Origin: WQXF01 sp031552825
GTDB lineage: Bacteria; Bacillota; Clostridia; Christensenellales; Aristaeellaceae
DNA length: 64,000 nucleotides
Assembly: GCA_031552825.1 (NCBI GenBank)
Contig: JAVBMD010000037.1
Location: 1-64,000, forward strand
Direction of reading: 5' to 3'
Each line of letters opens with the position of its first letter. Position 1 is the first letter of the stretch. Positions 50,477-59,066 of this stretch are shown piece by piece. A program made the position numbers and the translations under genes. The notes beneath the pieces were generated by a model that made no database searches, was not told the DNA's origin, and was given only the letters and a program-made list of their open reading frames with translations.

Positions 50477-50612
50477 GATGGGTTCCTCCTCATGTATTCG
50501 GTGGCATCGCTGCCTGTGCGTATAGAATACCGCGTCTTGGCAATCTTTGCTTGAAAATGGGATAAGGACATCATGAGAATCAGATGAAAACGAAGCAAGG
50601 TTTCTTCATTTT

Positions 50613-52076
50613 CTAATTTTGTTCCGCGAGGCGCGCCGGGTCGGCGGCCTTGGCTGCGCGCAGTTCGCGCACGATGTCGGCCAGCACCACGCCCATGGCG
50701 GCGATCATCATCGCGGCGGCCATACGCATGTCCAGCGGACGCTCGCGCGCAAGGAAGGGCATGTAGCTCTCGAACGAGGCAAAGATCACCAGCACGGGGA
50801 TGAACCATCGTTTGGGATAGCGCACGGCGTACAGGATGGCGAATACCTCGGCCAGCACAAAGTAGCGATCGTGCATCTTGGGCAATATCAGCGGCATCAG
50901 CAGCGTAAACGCCAGCGAAAAGCGCCACACCTGCTCCATGCCGATGTACTTGCGGTGATTGTAGAGATAGTAAATCAGGCACAGCACCAGCATCCCCGCG
51001 TAAGGTACCAGCGCGCCCTGCAGGTAGCTGATGGTTTCCAACGTATACCATTCATTCCACTGCTCGCCGTTGATGCCGGGGATGAATTTCAGGATTGGCG
51101 TATAAGCGGGCTGATTGGCCAATTCGCCAAAGGGCATAAACTGATAGATGTTGGCCGCGTTGCGCGTCAGCCGGTCGTTGTACTGCCCGGCCTGACGCAG
51201 ATAGATGGTTAGCGCGCTGCCCAGCGAGCGCCCGGCAAACAGCGCTGGGGTCATCAGCAGCAGATACACCAGCGGGAATACCAGCGCATGGCGCAGCTTG
51301 TACTTTTTTCCCCATAGCGCCAGCAGCACCAGCGGGAAGAAGAACACGGTCTGGATCTTGAAGGAAAATGCCACCGTCAGCATCGCCACCGAAAGCACCG
51401 GGCGATCGGCCAGCATGGCGTACAGGCAGGCCATCACGAAGAAGCAATACAGCGCATCGCACTGCGCCCAGAACGCGCCGTTGAACCACAGCGTCGGGAT
51501 CAGCAGCACCGCCGCCAGCGTCAGCATCGCATATTTTTTGTTCAGAAAGCGCTCCACCAACCGCATCATCAGGATCGCCAAGGCAAAATCGAAGATGATG
51601 GACGTATACTTAATCATGTACAGAGGATTGAGCGGCAATTTGGCGATGAGGGCTATCAGATACTGGTACGGCAAGTTATAATCACCAACATCCATCGCCA
51701 GCGCGGCAAAGCCGTGCTCCCGGAAGGTGTCAACCCACTGGCTGAGATGCGCGACATAATCGGCGGTAATTTGGTTGAATACCGCAGCGCGGATCAGCAT
51801 CGCCACCAGCATTAGCGCCGCCATAAAGCCGAACTGTTCCCAGCTCCACCGGCGCACCAGCAGACAAGCGCCGAGCGCCGCAAAGAGCAGGGCGCCGAGC
51901 ATCACGATGAATATCTTTTTCTCCGGCCAACCATTACAGAAGGCCAACAGCGATTTGGGGCCAAAGAGCGCGCTGCCCAGCATAAACGCGCCCACCAGCG
52001 CCGCCGCAAGCAGCCATTGCAGCAGGCCGCGATGGCGGCGATCCAATGTTTGCGCCCCAGCGAGAATTTTTTGCAT
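50613..52076 (-). CDS. GT-C-type membrane glycosyltransferase-like protein
   Basis: A 487-residue protein with about eleven hydrophobic segments. The pattern fits GT-C mannosyltransferase-like enzymes (DUF2029/GT87): an early luminal loop with an acidic residue (NQITADYVAHLSQWVDTF), NLPYQYLIALIAKLP, and ALYCFFVMACLYA. Such enzymes use polyprenyl-phosphate sugars outside the membrane. It is the last gene after gpmI, with a 39-bp gap and its own site (GGGAGAAACGCC). The acceptor is unknown. Confidence 0.7.
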   Translation of the reverse strand: MQKILAGAQTLDRRHRGLLQWLLAAALVGAFMLGSALFGPKSLLAFCNGWPEKKIFIVMLGALLFAALGACLLVRRWSWEQFGFMAALMLVAMLIRAAVFNQITADYVAHLSQWVDTFREHGFAALAMDVGDYNLPYQYLIALIAKLPLNPLYMIKYTSIIFDFALAILMMRLVERFLNKKYAMLTLAAVLLIPTLWFNGAFWAQCDALYCFFVMACLYAMLADRPVLSVAMLTVAFSFKIQTVFFFPLVLLALWGKKYKLRHALVFPLVYLLLMTPALFAGRSLGSALTIYLRQAGQYNDRLTRNAANIYQFMPFGELANQPAYTPILKFIPGINGEQWNEWYTLETISYLQGALVPYAGMLVLCLIYYLYNHRKYIGMEQVWRFSLAFTLLMPLILPKMHDRYFVLAEVFAILYAVRYPKRWFIPVLVIFASFESYMPFLARERPLDMRMAAAMMIAAMGVVLADIVRELRAAKAADPARLAEQN

Positions 52077-52115
52077 GGCGTTTCTCCCGTTGCTATAGAT
52101 TCAATCAAACCCTCA

Positions 52116-53657
52116 TCAAATCAGGCTCTTGCCGGTCATCTCCGCAGGCTGCGGCACGCCCATCAGTTTCAGCATCGTCGGCGCTAAATCGCACAGACGG
52201 CCACCCTCGGCCAGCCGCTTGCCGATCATCGCATCGTCGACGACGATCAGCGGCACCGGGTTGGTGGTGTGCGCGGTAAACGCCTCGCCGGTAACCGGGT
52301 CGACCATTTGGTCGGCATTGCCGTGGTCGGCGGTTATCAGCGCGCGGCCGCCCACGCGGCGAATGGCCTGCATCAGCGTGGCGACGCAGGCATCGACGGT
52401 GCGCACCGCCTGCATCGCGGCCTCCATCACGCCGGTATGTCCCACCATGTCGCAGTTGGCGAAATTGAGGATCATCACATCATATTCGCCGGAAAGGATG
52501 CGTTTCGCCGCCTCCTCGGCCACCTCGATGGCGCTCATCTCCGGCTTCATATCGAAGGTGGCGATCTTGGGCGAGTCGATGAGCACGCGATCCTCGCCGG
52601 GGTTGGCCAGCTCCACGCCGCCGTTGAAGAAGAAGGTGACGTGCGCGTACTTCTGCGTTTCGGCGATGCGCAACTGCTTGAGCCCGCGCGACGCGAGGTA
52701 CTCGCCCAGCGTATTGTCAAGCGTTTGCGGCTTGTTGACCACGAGCAGGCCGGTGAAGGTTTCGTCGTACTGCGTCATCGACACGTAGAGCACCTTGCGG
52801 AAGCCCTTTTCCAGCGGGAAGCCATTGAAATCCGGCTGAATGAACGGGCGGGTGATCTGCCGCGCGCGATCCGGGCGGAAGTTGAAGCAGACCACCGAGT
52901 CCCCTGCCTCGATGGTGCCGACGGGCTCGCTCCCGTCCTGCACGACGGTGGGGAGGACAAACTCGTCGGTCTCGCCCTTGTCGTAGGATTGCTGCACGGC
53001 CTGCTCGGCAGTATCGGCGGGGAGGCCTTCGCCATACACCATTGCGTCGTATGCCTTGCGCACGCGATCCCAGATGTTATCGCGATCCATCGCCCAGAAG
53101 CGCCCCATCACCGTGGCGATCTTGCCCACGCCGATGCGGGCGATCTCGCGCTCCAGCTCGCGGATAAACCCCAGCCCCGAGGAGGGCGGCACATCGCGGC
53201 CATCAAGCCAGCAATGCACGTAGACGCGCTCTAGGTTGTGGCGCTTGGCCAGCTCCAGCAGCGCGTAAAGGTGCGTGTTGTGGCTGTGTACGCCGCCATC
53301 GGAGACCAGCCCCATCAGGTGCAGCGAACGGCCGGGCTGCTTGGCGTTCTCAACGGCCTCCAGCAGCTCGGGCTTCTCGAAGAAGGTACCGTCTTGAATG
53401 TCCTTGGTGATGCGCGTCAGCTCCTGATACACGACGCGCCCCGCGCCGATGTTCAGGTGGCCGACCTCGCTGTTGCCCATCTGGCCGTCGGGCAGGCCGA
53501 CGTCCATGCCGCTGGCGCCCAGCTGGGTATGAGGATAGGTTTCCATCAGCGCATCCAGCGTCGGCGTACCGGCGTGGGTGATGGCGTTCGAGGTCGGATC
53601 GGGATTGATGCCGAAGCCGTCCATTATGATAAGGGCGGTGATGGGTTTCTTGGGCAT
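52116..53657 (-). CDS. gpmI: 2,3-bisphosphoglycerate-independent phosphoglycerate mutase
   Basis: A 513-residue alkaline-phosphatase-fold enzyme that interconverts 3- and 2-phosphoglycerate using two Mn ions. The nucleophile serine is in GQMGNSEVGHLNIGAG, the N-terminal metal site is ALIIMDGFG, and the C-terminal metal motifs are NFANCDMVGHTG and ITADHGNADQM. It lies between tpiA and a membrane glycosyltransferase-like gene. Glycolytic order pgk-tpiA-gpmI is standard, but gap and eno are not in this window. Confidence 0.97.
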   Translation of the reverse strand: MPKKPITALIIMDGFGINPDPTSNAITHAGTPTLDALMETYPHTQLGASGMDVGLPDGQMGNSEVGHLNIGAGRVVYQELTRITKDIQDGTFFEKPELLEAVENAKQPGRSLHLMGLVSDGGVHSHNTHLYALLELAKRHNLERVYVHCWLDGRDVPPSSGLGFIRELEREIARIGVGKIATVMGRFWAMDRDNIWDRVRKAYDAMVYGEGLPADTAEQAVQQSYDKGETDEFVLPTVVQDGSEPVGTIEAGDSVVCFNFRPDRARQITRPFIQPDFNGFPLEKGFRKVLYVSMTQYDETFTGLLVVNKPQTLDNTLGEYLASRGLKQLRIAETQKYAHVTFFFNGGVELANPGEDRVLIDSPKIATFDMKPEMSAIEVAEEAAKRILSGEYDVMILNFANCDMVGHTGVMEAAMQAVRTVDACVATLMQAIRRVGGRALITADHGNADQMVDPVTGEAFTAHTTNPVPLIVVDDAMIGKRLAEGGRLCDLAPTMLKLMGVPQPAEMTGKSLI

Positions 53658-53697
53658 ATGCTACTCCTTTTATGCTACAGCACTTCGCAATAAAAAC

Positions 53698-54444
53698 TTA
53701 CATCGCGACGACTTTGCTGAAATCCTCTGCCTTGAGCGAGGCGCCGCCGATGAGGCCGCCGTCAATCTCGGGCTGCTGCATCAGGCCGTGGGCGTTGGCG
53801 GCGTTCATGCTGCCGCCGTACTGAATGCGCACCGCGTCTGCCACCTGGTCGCCGTACTGGCCGCGAATGGCCTTGCGGATCACGCCGATGGTCTCGTTGG
53901 CCTGCTCGTCGGTGGCAACGAGGCCGGTGCCGATCGCCCAAACCGGCTCATAGGCGACGACGACGCCCATCACCTGCTCGGCGGTAAGGCCGGTCAGCGC
54001 GGTCAGCGTTTGGTAGGCGACCAGCGTATCGGTATAGCCTTCCTCGCGCTGCGACTTCATTTCGCCCACGCAGAGGATCGGAACCAGCCCGGCGGCGACC
54101 GCAGCCAACACCTTCTTGTTAACGGTCTCATCGGTTTCGCCGAAGTACTGACGGCGCTCGCTATGGCCGAGGATTACGTGCGTACAGCCCGCTGCCAGCA
54201 GCATCTGCGCGGACAGCTCGCCGGTGAACGCGCCGGACTCCTTCCAGTGCATGTTTTGCGCGCCGAGCTTGATATTGGTGCCGCGGATGGCCTCGGCCAC
54301 GGTGGTAAAGTTGACTGCGGGCGTGCAGACCACGACTTCGCAGGCCGCGCCCTTGACCAGCGGGATCAGCGCTTCCACCAAGGCCTTGGCCTCGGCGGGG
54401 GTTTTGTTCATCTTCCAGTTCCCGGCGATGATGGGGGTGCGCAT
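53698..54444 (-). CDS. tpiA: Triosephosphate isomerase
   Basis: A 248-residue TIM barrel that interconverts dihydroxyacetone phosphate and glyceraldehyde 3-phosphate. Lys in NWKMNK, the catalytic His in ILGHSERR, the catalytic Glu in VAYEPVWAIGTG, and the phosphate loop IQYGGSMN are all present. The start is ATG 54444 after GGAGGAATTACGAT. The frame stays open upstream but only through the hairpin and repeat region. It is followed by gpmI after 40 bp. Confidence 0.97.
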   Translation of the reverse strand: MRTPIIAGNWKMNKTPAEAKALVEALIPLVKGAACEVVVCTPAVNFTTVAEAIRGTNIKLGAQNMHWKESGAFTGELSAQMLLAAGCTHVILGHSERRQYFGETDETVNKKVLAAVAAGLVPILCVGEMKSQREEGYTDTLVAYQTLTALTGLTAEQVMGVVVAYEPVWAIGTGLVATDEQANETIGVIRKAIRGQYGDQVADAVRIQYGGSMNAANAHGLMQQPEIDGGLIGGASLKAEDFSKVVAM

Positions 54445-54486
54445 ATCGTAATTCCTCCAGCTTCTTTTCTCGAATCCCTTTTCCCA

Positions 54487-54528
54487 AACTTCTTTTTCTG
54501 AACTTCTTTTCCTGAACTTCTTTTTTCC
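54487..54528. repeat. Three 14-bp tandem repeats in the tpiA leader
   Basis: The unit AACTTCTTTTNCTG occurs three times end to end (54487-54500, 54501-54514, 54515-54528) with small differences. On the tpiA strand it is a purine-rich AGAAGTT repeat just before the ribosome site. Confidence 0.8.
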
Positions 54529-54535
54529 TATAAAT

Positions 54536-54560
54536 CCCCGGATGCTGGTTGCATCCGGGG
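54536..54560 (-). terminator. Intercistronic hairpin between pgk and tpiA
   Basis: A perfect 10-bp stem CCCCGGATGC/GCATCCGGGG with a 5-nt loop, followed on the minus strand by only ATTTAT. It is probably a partial terminator or processing site that sets the pgk:tpiA ratio. Confidence 0.55.
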
Positions 54561-54569
54561 TGTGTTTGT

Positions 54570-55754
54570 TTATTTGTCGTTTAGCGCCGCCACACCGGGC
54601 AGCTCGATGCCCTCGAGGAACTCCAGCGAAGCGCCGCCGCCGGTGGAGACGTGCTTCATCTTCTTGGCGAAGCCCATCTGCTCCACGGCCGCCGCCGAGT
54701 CGCCGCCGCCGATGATGGTGGTGCCCTTGCACTCGGCCATGGCGCGGGCGATGGCACGGGTACCCTCGGCGAAGTTGTCAAACTCGAACACGCCCATCGG
54801 GCCGTTCCAGATCACGGTCTTGGCGCGGGCAATCTCGGCGGAGAAAATGACCTGCGTGTTCGGGCCGATGTCCATTCCCTCAAAGCCGTCGGGGATATCC
54901 TGCGAATGCACGGTGATGCGCAGCGCCTCGTTGTCAAACTTATCGCCAGCCTCGTTGTCCACCGGCAGCATCAGGCGCACGCCCTTGGCCGCCGCCTTGG
55001 CCAGCAGCTCCTTGGCCAGATCGACCTTGTCGGCCTCCAGCAGCGAGTTGCCGATGTTGCCGCCCAGCGCCTTTTGGAAGGTGTAGGCCATGCCGCCGCC
55101 GATAATCAGCACATCGACCTTCTCCAGCAGGTTGTTGATGACGCCGATCTTGTCGCTGACCTTGGCGCCGCCGAGGATCGCCACAAAGGGGCGCTCCGGG
55201 TTGTCCAGCGCCTTGCCCATAATCTCCAGCTCTTTCTGGATCAGGTACCCGGCGACGGCGGGCAGGTAATGCGCCACGCCCTCGGTGGAGGCATGCGCGC
55301 GGTGGGCGGTGCCGAAGGCATCGTTGACATAAACCTCGGCCAAGCCCGCCAATTCCTTGGCGAAGGCCGGGTCATTCTTCTCCTCCTCCTTGTGGAAGCG
55401 GAGGTTCTCCAGCAGCATGACCTCGCCATCCTTGAGCCCGGCAGCCAGCGCCTTGGCGGAGGGGCCGATCACATCCTCGGCGAGCTTCACATCTTGGCGC
55501 AGCAGCTGCGAAAGGCGCTCCGCCACGGGAGCCAGCGAGTATTTCATGTTGACCTCGCCCTTGGGACGGCCCAAGTGCGAGCACAGGATGACCTTTGCAC
55601 CATGCTTCACCAAGTACTCGATGGTCGGCAGCGCGCCGGTAATACGGTTCTCATCGGTGATGTGCTTGTCCGCATCCAGGGGGACATTGAAGTCGCAACG
55701 AACCAACACTTTCTTCCCGGATACCTGAATATCCTCGATACTTTTCTTGGCCAT
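54570..55754 (-). CDS. pgk: Phosphoglycerate kinase
   Basis: A 394-residue enzyme that forms ATP from 1,3-bisphosphoglycerate and ADP. The N-terminal domain has VRCDFNVPLD and SHLGRPKGE; the C-terminal nucleotide site has ILGGAKVSDKIGVI and IIGGGDSAAAVEQ. The start is ATG 55754 after AAGGAGAGTGCACC. It heads the glycolytic operon behind its own promoter and a leader that contains a GCGGCGTG/CACGCCGC hairpin. Confidence 0.97.
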   Translation of the reverse strand: MAKKSIEDIQVSGKKVLVRCDFNVPLDADKHITDENRITGALPTIEYLVKHGAKVILCSHLGRPKGEVNMKYSLAPVAERLSQLLRQDVKLAEDVIGPSAKALAAGLKDGEVMLLENLRFHKEEEKNDPAFAKELAGLAEVYVNDAFGTAHRAHASTEGVAHYLPAVAGYLIQKELEIMGKALDNPERPFVAILGGAKVSDKIGVINNLLEKVDVLIIGGGMAYTFQKALGGNIGNSLLEADKVDLAKELLAKAAAKGVRLMLPVDNEAGDKFDNEALRITVHSQDIPDGFEGMDIGPNTQVIFSAEIARAKTVIWNGPMGVFEFDNFAEGTRAIARAMAECKGTTIIGGGDSAAAVEQMGFAKKMKHVSTGGGASLEFLEGIELPGVAALNDK

Positions 55755-55843
55755 GGTGCACTCTCCTTCACGCTGATGCTGCGTTGCATTTATCGGAGCG
55801 GCGTGTGGCGTCTCTCACGCCGCTTCCGCGTCCATACCTTGTT

Positions 55844-55872
55844 ATTTTACCACGTCGCGAGGGAAATGTCGA
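55844..55872 (-). promoter_or_regulatory. Promoter of the pgk operon
   Basis: On the minus strand, -35 TCGACA (55867-55872), a 17-bp spacer and -10 TAAAAT (55844-55849) with an extended TGG. The leader is about 85 nt. Confidence 0.7.
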
Positions 55873-55897
55873 CGCGGCAGAGGCGGTTAAAGCAAAA

Positions 55898-55944
55898 CCC
55901 CGGAGCATATTCAATACCCTGCAACAGGATACCATGCTCCGGGG
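55898..55944 (-). terminator. Terminator of bofA
   Basis: On the minus strand an 11-bp stem CCCCGGAGCAT/ATGCTCCGGGG (55898-55908, 55934-55944) with a nested CCTG/CAGG pair is followed by TTTTGCTTT. Confidence 0.85.
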
Positions 55945-55978
55945 GCTTTGGCAAGGTGAGGCGGAATTTTTGTGAATT

Positions 55979-56224
55979 TTATAACAACGTTAGCACGACG
56001 GACAGCACCGCGCCGGGCACGCCCAGCACCCCCGATACCGCCAGCGTCACCAGGTTCACCGTCACGTTGCCCAAAAAGGTCTGCGCCGCAAACAGCGCGC
56101 CGATGCCCAGCGCGGCATGAAAAAGCCGCCGCCATCCGCGCCCTCCGATCAGCGCGCGCCCGGCGGCGAAAAGCACCGCCATCAGCACCGCCAATATCAG
56201 CACCCACTCCCACGAAACCAGCAT
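55979..56224 (-). CDS. bofA: BofA-like sporulation membrane protein
   Basis: An 81-residue protein starting at ATG 56224 after GGGAGGGGAGTGCG. It has two to three hydrophobic segments and the family C-terminus: TVNLVTLAVSGVLGVPGAVL matches the conserved end of BofA/pro-sigma-K processing inhibitors (N-x2-T/S, GxLGxPG). In Bacillus BofA holds back SpoIVFB until the forespore signals. Clostridial homologues are common and usually short like this one. A second sign, with the SASP gene, that the organism forms endospores. It has its own terminator. Confidence 0.83.
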   Translation of the reverse strand: MLVSWEWVLILAVLMAVLFAAGRALIGGRGWRRLFHAALGIGALFAAQTFLGNVTVNLVTLAVSGVLGVPGAVLSVVLTLL

Positions 56225-56369
56225 CGCACTCCCCTCCCGTCCCACCATATGCGGGCGGGAGTGGATGCATGCACAGGCTCGGGCTGGCATTTTTTCTCTC
56301 CATATGATACGATATTTTCATCCTCTATCTGTTTTAGCCTTGATCTATTTTCAGCGGAAAGGAAAGTCG

Positions 56370-57233
56370 ATGAAAAAACATCTGCAATTGATGCGCCCGC
56401 ATCATTACCTGAAAAACCTGCTCACCGGCCTGCCGCTGTTCTTCTCCGGCAAGCTATTTGACCGCGCCGCGCTGCTGCGCTGCGGATTGGGCTTTCTGGC
56501 GTTCTGCGCGCTTTCCTCGGCGATCTATATCCTCAACGACCGGCGCGATTTGGAAAGCGACCGCGCGCACCCGATCAAGCGCAGCCGCCCGCTGGCCTCC
56601 GGAACGGTCTCTCCCGCGCAGGCCGATTTACTCGCCGCGCTGCTCTTGGCGCTCGCGCTGGCCCTCAACGCACTGGCGGTCGGCGCAAGCCTCGTCTCCT
56701 GGCTAGCACTGTCGGCCTATCTGGTCTTTAACATCGGCTACAGCTTCGGCCTAAAGCAGGTACCCATCGTGGACATCGCCATCTTGGTATCCGGCTTTTT
56801 GCTGCGCGTACTGTACGGCGGCGCGGTGGCGGACGTGCCGGTGTCCAACTGGCTGTACCTGACGGTGACCGCGCTATCTTTCTATCTGGGGTTGGGCAAG
56901 CGCCGCAACGAGCTGGCGCAGGATGGTGAAAAAAACCGCGCGGTGCTCAAGCACTACACGGCTGCGTTTCTGGATAAAAGTATGTACATGTTTTTACCGC
57001 TGGCCATCGCGTTCTACTCGCTGTGGTGCGTCGATCCCGCCACGGTGGCGCTGCACCGCACCGACGCGCTGATCTGGACGGTACCGCTGGTGATCCTGAT
57101 CCTCATGAAGTACAGCTTGAATGTAGAACAAGCCGCGTATGGCGATCCGGTGGACGTGGTATTGCACGATAAGGTGCTGATGGGCATGTTGGCGGTTTAC
57201 GCGGTGATCGCGCTGCTTGTGGTGTATCAGTAG
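56370..57233 (+). CDS. UbiA-family prenyltransferase (decaprenyl-phosphate phosphoribosyltransferase type)
   Basis: A 287-residue membrane protein with about nine hydrophobic segments, starting at ATG 56370 after GGAAAGGAAAG. The first Asp-rich motif NDRRDLESDRAHPIKRSRPL is the UbiA signature as found in UbiA-type 5-phosphoribose transferases (RHxxxKRxRPL). LRPHHYLKN-type MRPHHYLKNLL opens the protein and GLGKRRNEL follows the second loop. It probably joins phosphoribose to a polyprenyl phosphate for cell-wall polymer building. It ends 8 bp before the convergent atpC with no terminator between them. Confidence 0.87.
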   Translation: MKKHLQLMRPHHYLKNLLTGLPLFFSGKLFDRAALLRCGLGFLAFCALSSAIYILNDRRDLESDRAHPIKRSRPLASGTVSPAQADLLAALLLALALALNALAVGASLVSWLALSAYLVFNIGYSFGLKQVPIVDIAILVSGFLLRVLYGGAVADVPVSNWLYLTVTALSFYLGLGKRRNELAQDGEKNRAVLKHYTAAFLDKSMYMFLPLAIAFYSLWCVDPATVALHRTDALIWTVPLVILILMKYSLNVEQAAYGDPVDVVLHDKVLMGMLAVYAVIALLVVYQ

Positions 57234-57241
57234 CGGGTCGC

Positions 57242-57655
57242 CTACTGCAACCCGTTCCGGTTGGACACCCGCAGGCGCACCATGGCGCGCGCCAGCATCG
57301 AGCGGGCGAGGTAATACTCGTGCATGCTCTTTTTCTGGCGCATCTTTTCCTCCGCCATCGCGCGGTCGCGCTCGGCTCGCGCACGGTCGATCTCCTCCGG
57401 CCACTCGACGGTCTGCATCAGCAGCAGCACCTCATCTTGCGTAATGGTGGCAAAGCCATCAGAGGCAGCGGCCTCGCGCCACTTGCCGTCCTGCAGGATG
57501 CGGATGCCGCCCTCCCGCATCGACACCACCATTGGCGAATGCCCAGCCATAATGCCAAGCTCGCCATCCGGCGCGATGAACACCACCATCTCGACCTGCG
57601 CGTCAAAAAAACTGCGCTCGGGCGTGATGACCTGTAGACGAAACGTTGCGGCCAT
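57242..57655 (-). CDS. atpC: ATP synthase subunit epsilon
   Basis: A 137-residue F1 subunit. The beta-sandwich domain starts FRLQVITPERSFFDAQVEMV and includes GELGIMAGHSPMV; the C-terminal helical hairpin (EIDRARAERDRAMAEEKMRQ) follows. It sits on gamma and can block hydrolysis. The start is ATG 57655, 1 bp after the atpD stop. It is the last gene of the operon and ends near a convergent gene. Confidence 0.95.
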   Translation of the reverse strand: MAATFRLQVITPERSFFDAQVEMVVFIAPDGELGIMAGHSPMVVSMREGGIRILQDGKWREAAASDGFATITQDEVLLLMQTVEWPEEIDRARAERDRAMAEEKMRQKKSMHEYYLARSMLARAMVRLRVSNRNGLQ

Positions 57656-57656
57656 G

Positions 57657-59045
57657 CTATGCCTCCATCTTGCGCGCGGCGCGGCGCACGTCCTCCAGAT
57701 CGCCCGCCATAAAGAAGGCGCTCTCGGGCAAATCATCGACCTCGCCGTCGACGATGGCCTTGAACGAGGCGATGGTATCCTGCACCTTGACGTACTTGCC
57801 GGGGATGCCGGTGAACACCTCAGCCACGTGCATCGGCTGCGAGAGGAAGCGCTGAATGCGGCGCGCGCGGTACACCGTCAGCCGATCCTCCTCGGAGAGT
57901 TCGTCCATGCCGAGGATGGCGATGATGTCTTGCAGTTCGCGATAGCGCTGCAGCGCCTCCTGCACGCGCATCGCCACCGAGTAATGCTCCTGCCCGACGA
58001 TCAGCGGATCGAGAATGCGGCTGCCGGAATCCAGCGGCGATACCGCCGGATAGATGCCCAGCTCGGCCACCTGCCGCGAGAGCACGGTGGTGGCGTCCAG
58101 ATGCGAGAAGATGGCCGCCGGAGCCGGGTCGGTCAGGTCGTCGGCGGGCACGTAAATGGCTTGCACCGAGGTGATGGAGCCATCGCCGGTGGAGGCGATG
58201 CGCTCTTCCAGCGCGCCGACCTCGCCCGCCAGCGTCGGCTGGTAGCCCACCGCCGAGGGCATGCGCCCCAGCAGCGCCGATACCTCGCTGCCAGCCTGAA
58301 TGTAGCGGAAGATGTTGTCGATAAACAACAGCACGTTCTGCTTCTTCACGTCGCGGAAATACTCGGCCACGGTCAGCCCGGTCATAGCGACGCGCATGCG
58401 CGCTCCCGGCGGCTCGTTCATTTGGCCGAACACCAGCGCCGTCTTTTCGATGACGCCGGATTCGTTCATTTCAGTGAGCAGGTCGTTGCCCTCGCGGCTG
58501 CGCTCGCCCACGCCGGTGAACACCGAGTAGCCGCCGTGCTCTGTGGCGATGTTGTGGATCAGCTCCAGAATCAGCACCGTCTTGCCCACGCCCGCGCCGC
58601 CGAACAGGCCGATTTTGCCGCCGTGCGCATAGGGCGCCAACAGGTCGATGACCTTGATGCCGGTTTCAAACACGGTGGTCACCGGGCGCTGCGCGGCGAA
58701 GCTGGGCGCGGCGCGATGGATGGGCATGCGCTCGCCGCCTGCCACCTCGCCTTTGCCGTCGATGGGACGGCCCAGCACGTCGATGGCGCGGCCCAGCATG
58801 TGCATGCCCACCGGCGCCATCACCGGCTTGCCGGTGTCAGTGACCTGCAGGCCGCGGCTAAGGCCTTCGGTTGCCTCCAGCGCCACACAGCGCACCGAGT
58901 CGCCTAGATGCTGCGACACCTCCACGGCAATGCGCTTGCCGTCCGGCAATTCCACATACAGCAGATTGTTGATCGGCGGCAACTGTCCGGCGGCGAATGT
59001 GACATCCAGCACCGGGCCGATGACGCGCGTAACTTTGCCTTGCAT
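57657..59045 (-). CDS. atpD: ATP synthase subunit beta
   Basis: A 462-residue catalytic F1 subunit. P-loop GGAGVGKTV, the catalytic Glu and Arg in GVGERSREGNDL, LLFIDNIFRYIQAGSEVSALLGR, and the DELSEED-like hinge GMDELSEEDRLTV are all intact. It makes ATP from ADP and phosphate at the interface with alpha. It starts 21 bp after atpG. Confidence 0.98.
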   Translation of the reverse strand: MQGKVTRVIGPVLDVTFAAGQLPPINNLLYVELPDGKRIAVEVSQHLGDSVRCVALEATEGLSRGLQVTDTGKPVMAPVGMHMLGRAIDVLGRPIDGKGEVAGGERMPIHRAAPSFAAQRPVTTVFETGIKVIDLLAPYAHGGKIGLFGGAGVGKTVLILELIHNIATEHGGYSVFTGVGERSREGNDLLTEMNESGVIEKTALVFGQMNEPPGARMRVAMTGLTVAEYFRDVKKQNVLLFIDNIFRYIQAGSEVSALLGRMPSAVGYQPTLAGEVGALEERIASTGDGSITSVQAIYVPADDLTDPAPAAIFSHLDATTVLSRQVAELGIYPAVSPLDSGSRILDPLIVGQEHYSVAMRVQEALQRYRELQDIIAILGMDELSEEDRLTVYRARRIQRFLSQPMHVAEVFTGIPGKYVKVQDTIASFKAIVDGEVDDLPESAFFMAGDLEDVRRAARKMEA

Positions 59046-59066
59046 GATGCTCTCCTTTGCTTTTCC

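Noticed and set aside
57233..57242. Possible terminator between the UbiA-family gene and atpC
   Set aside because: Only 8 bp separate the two stop codons and no hairpin can be formed there.
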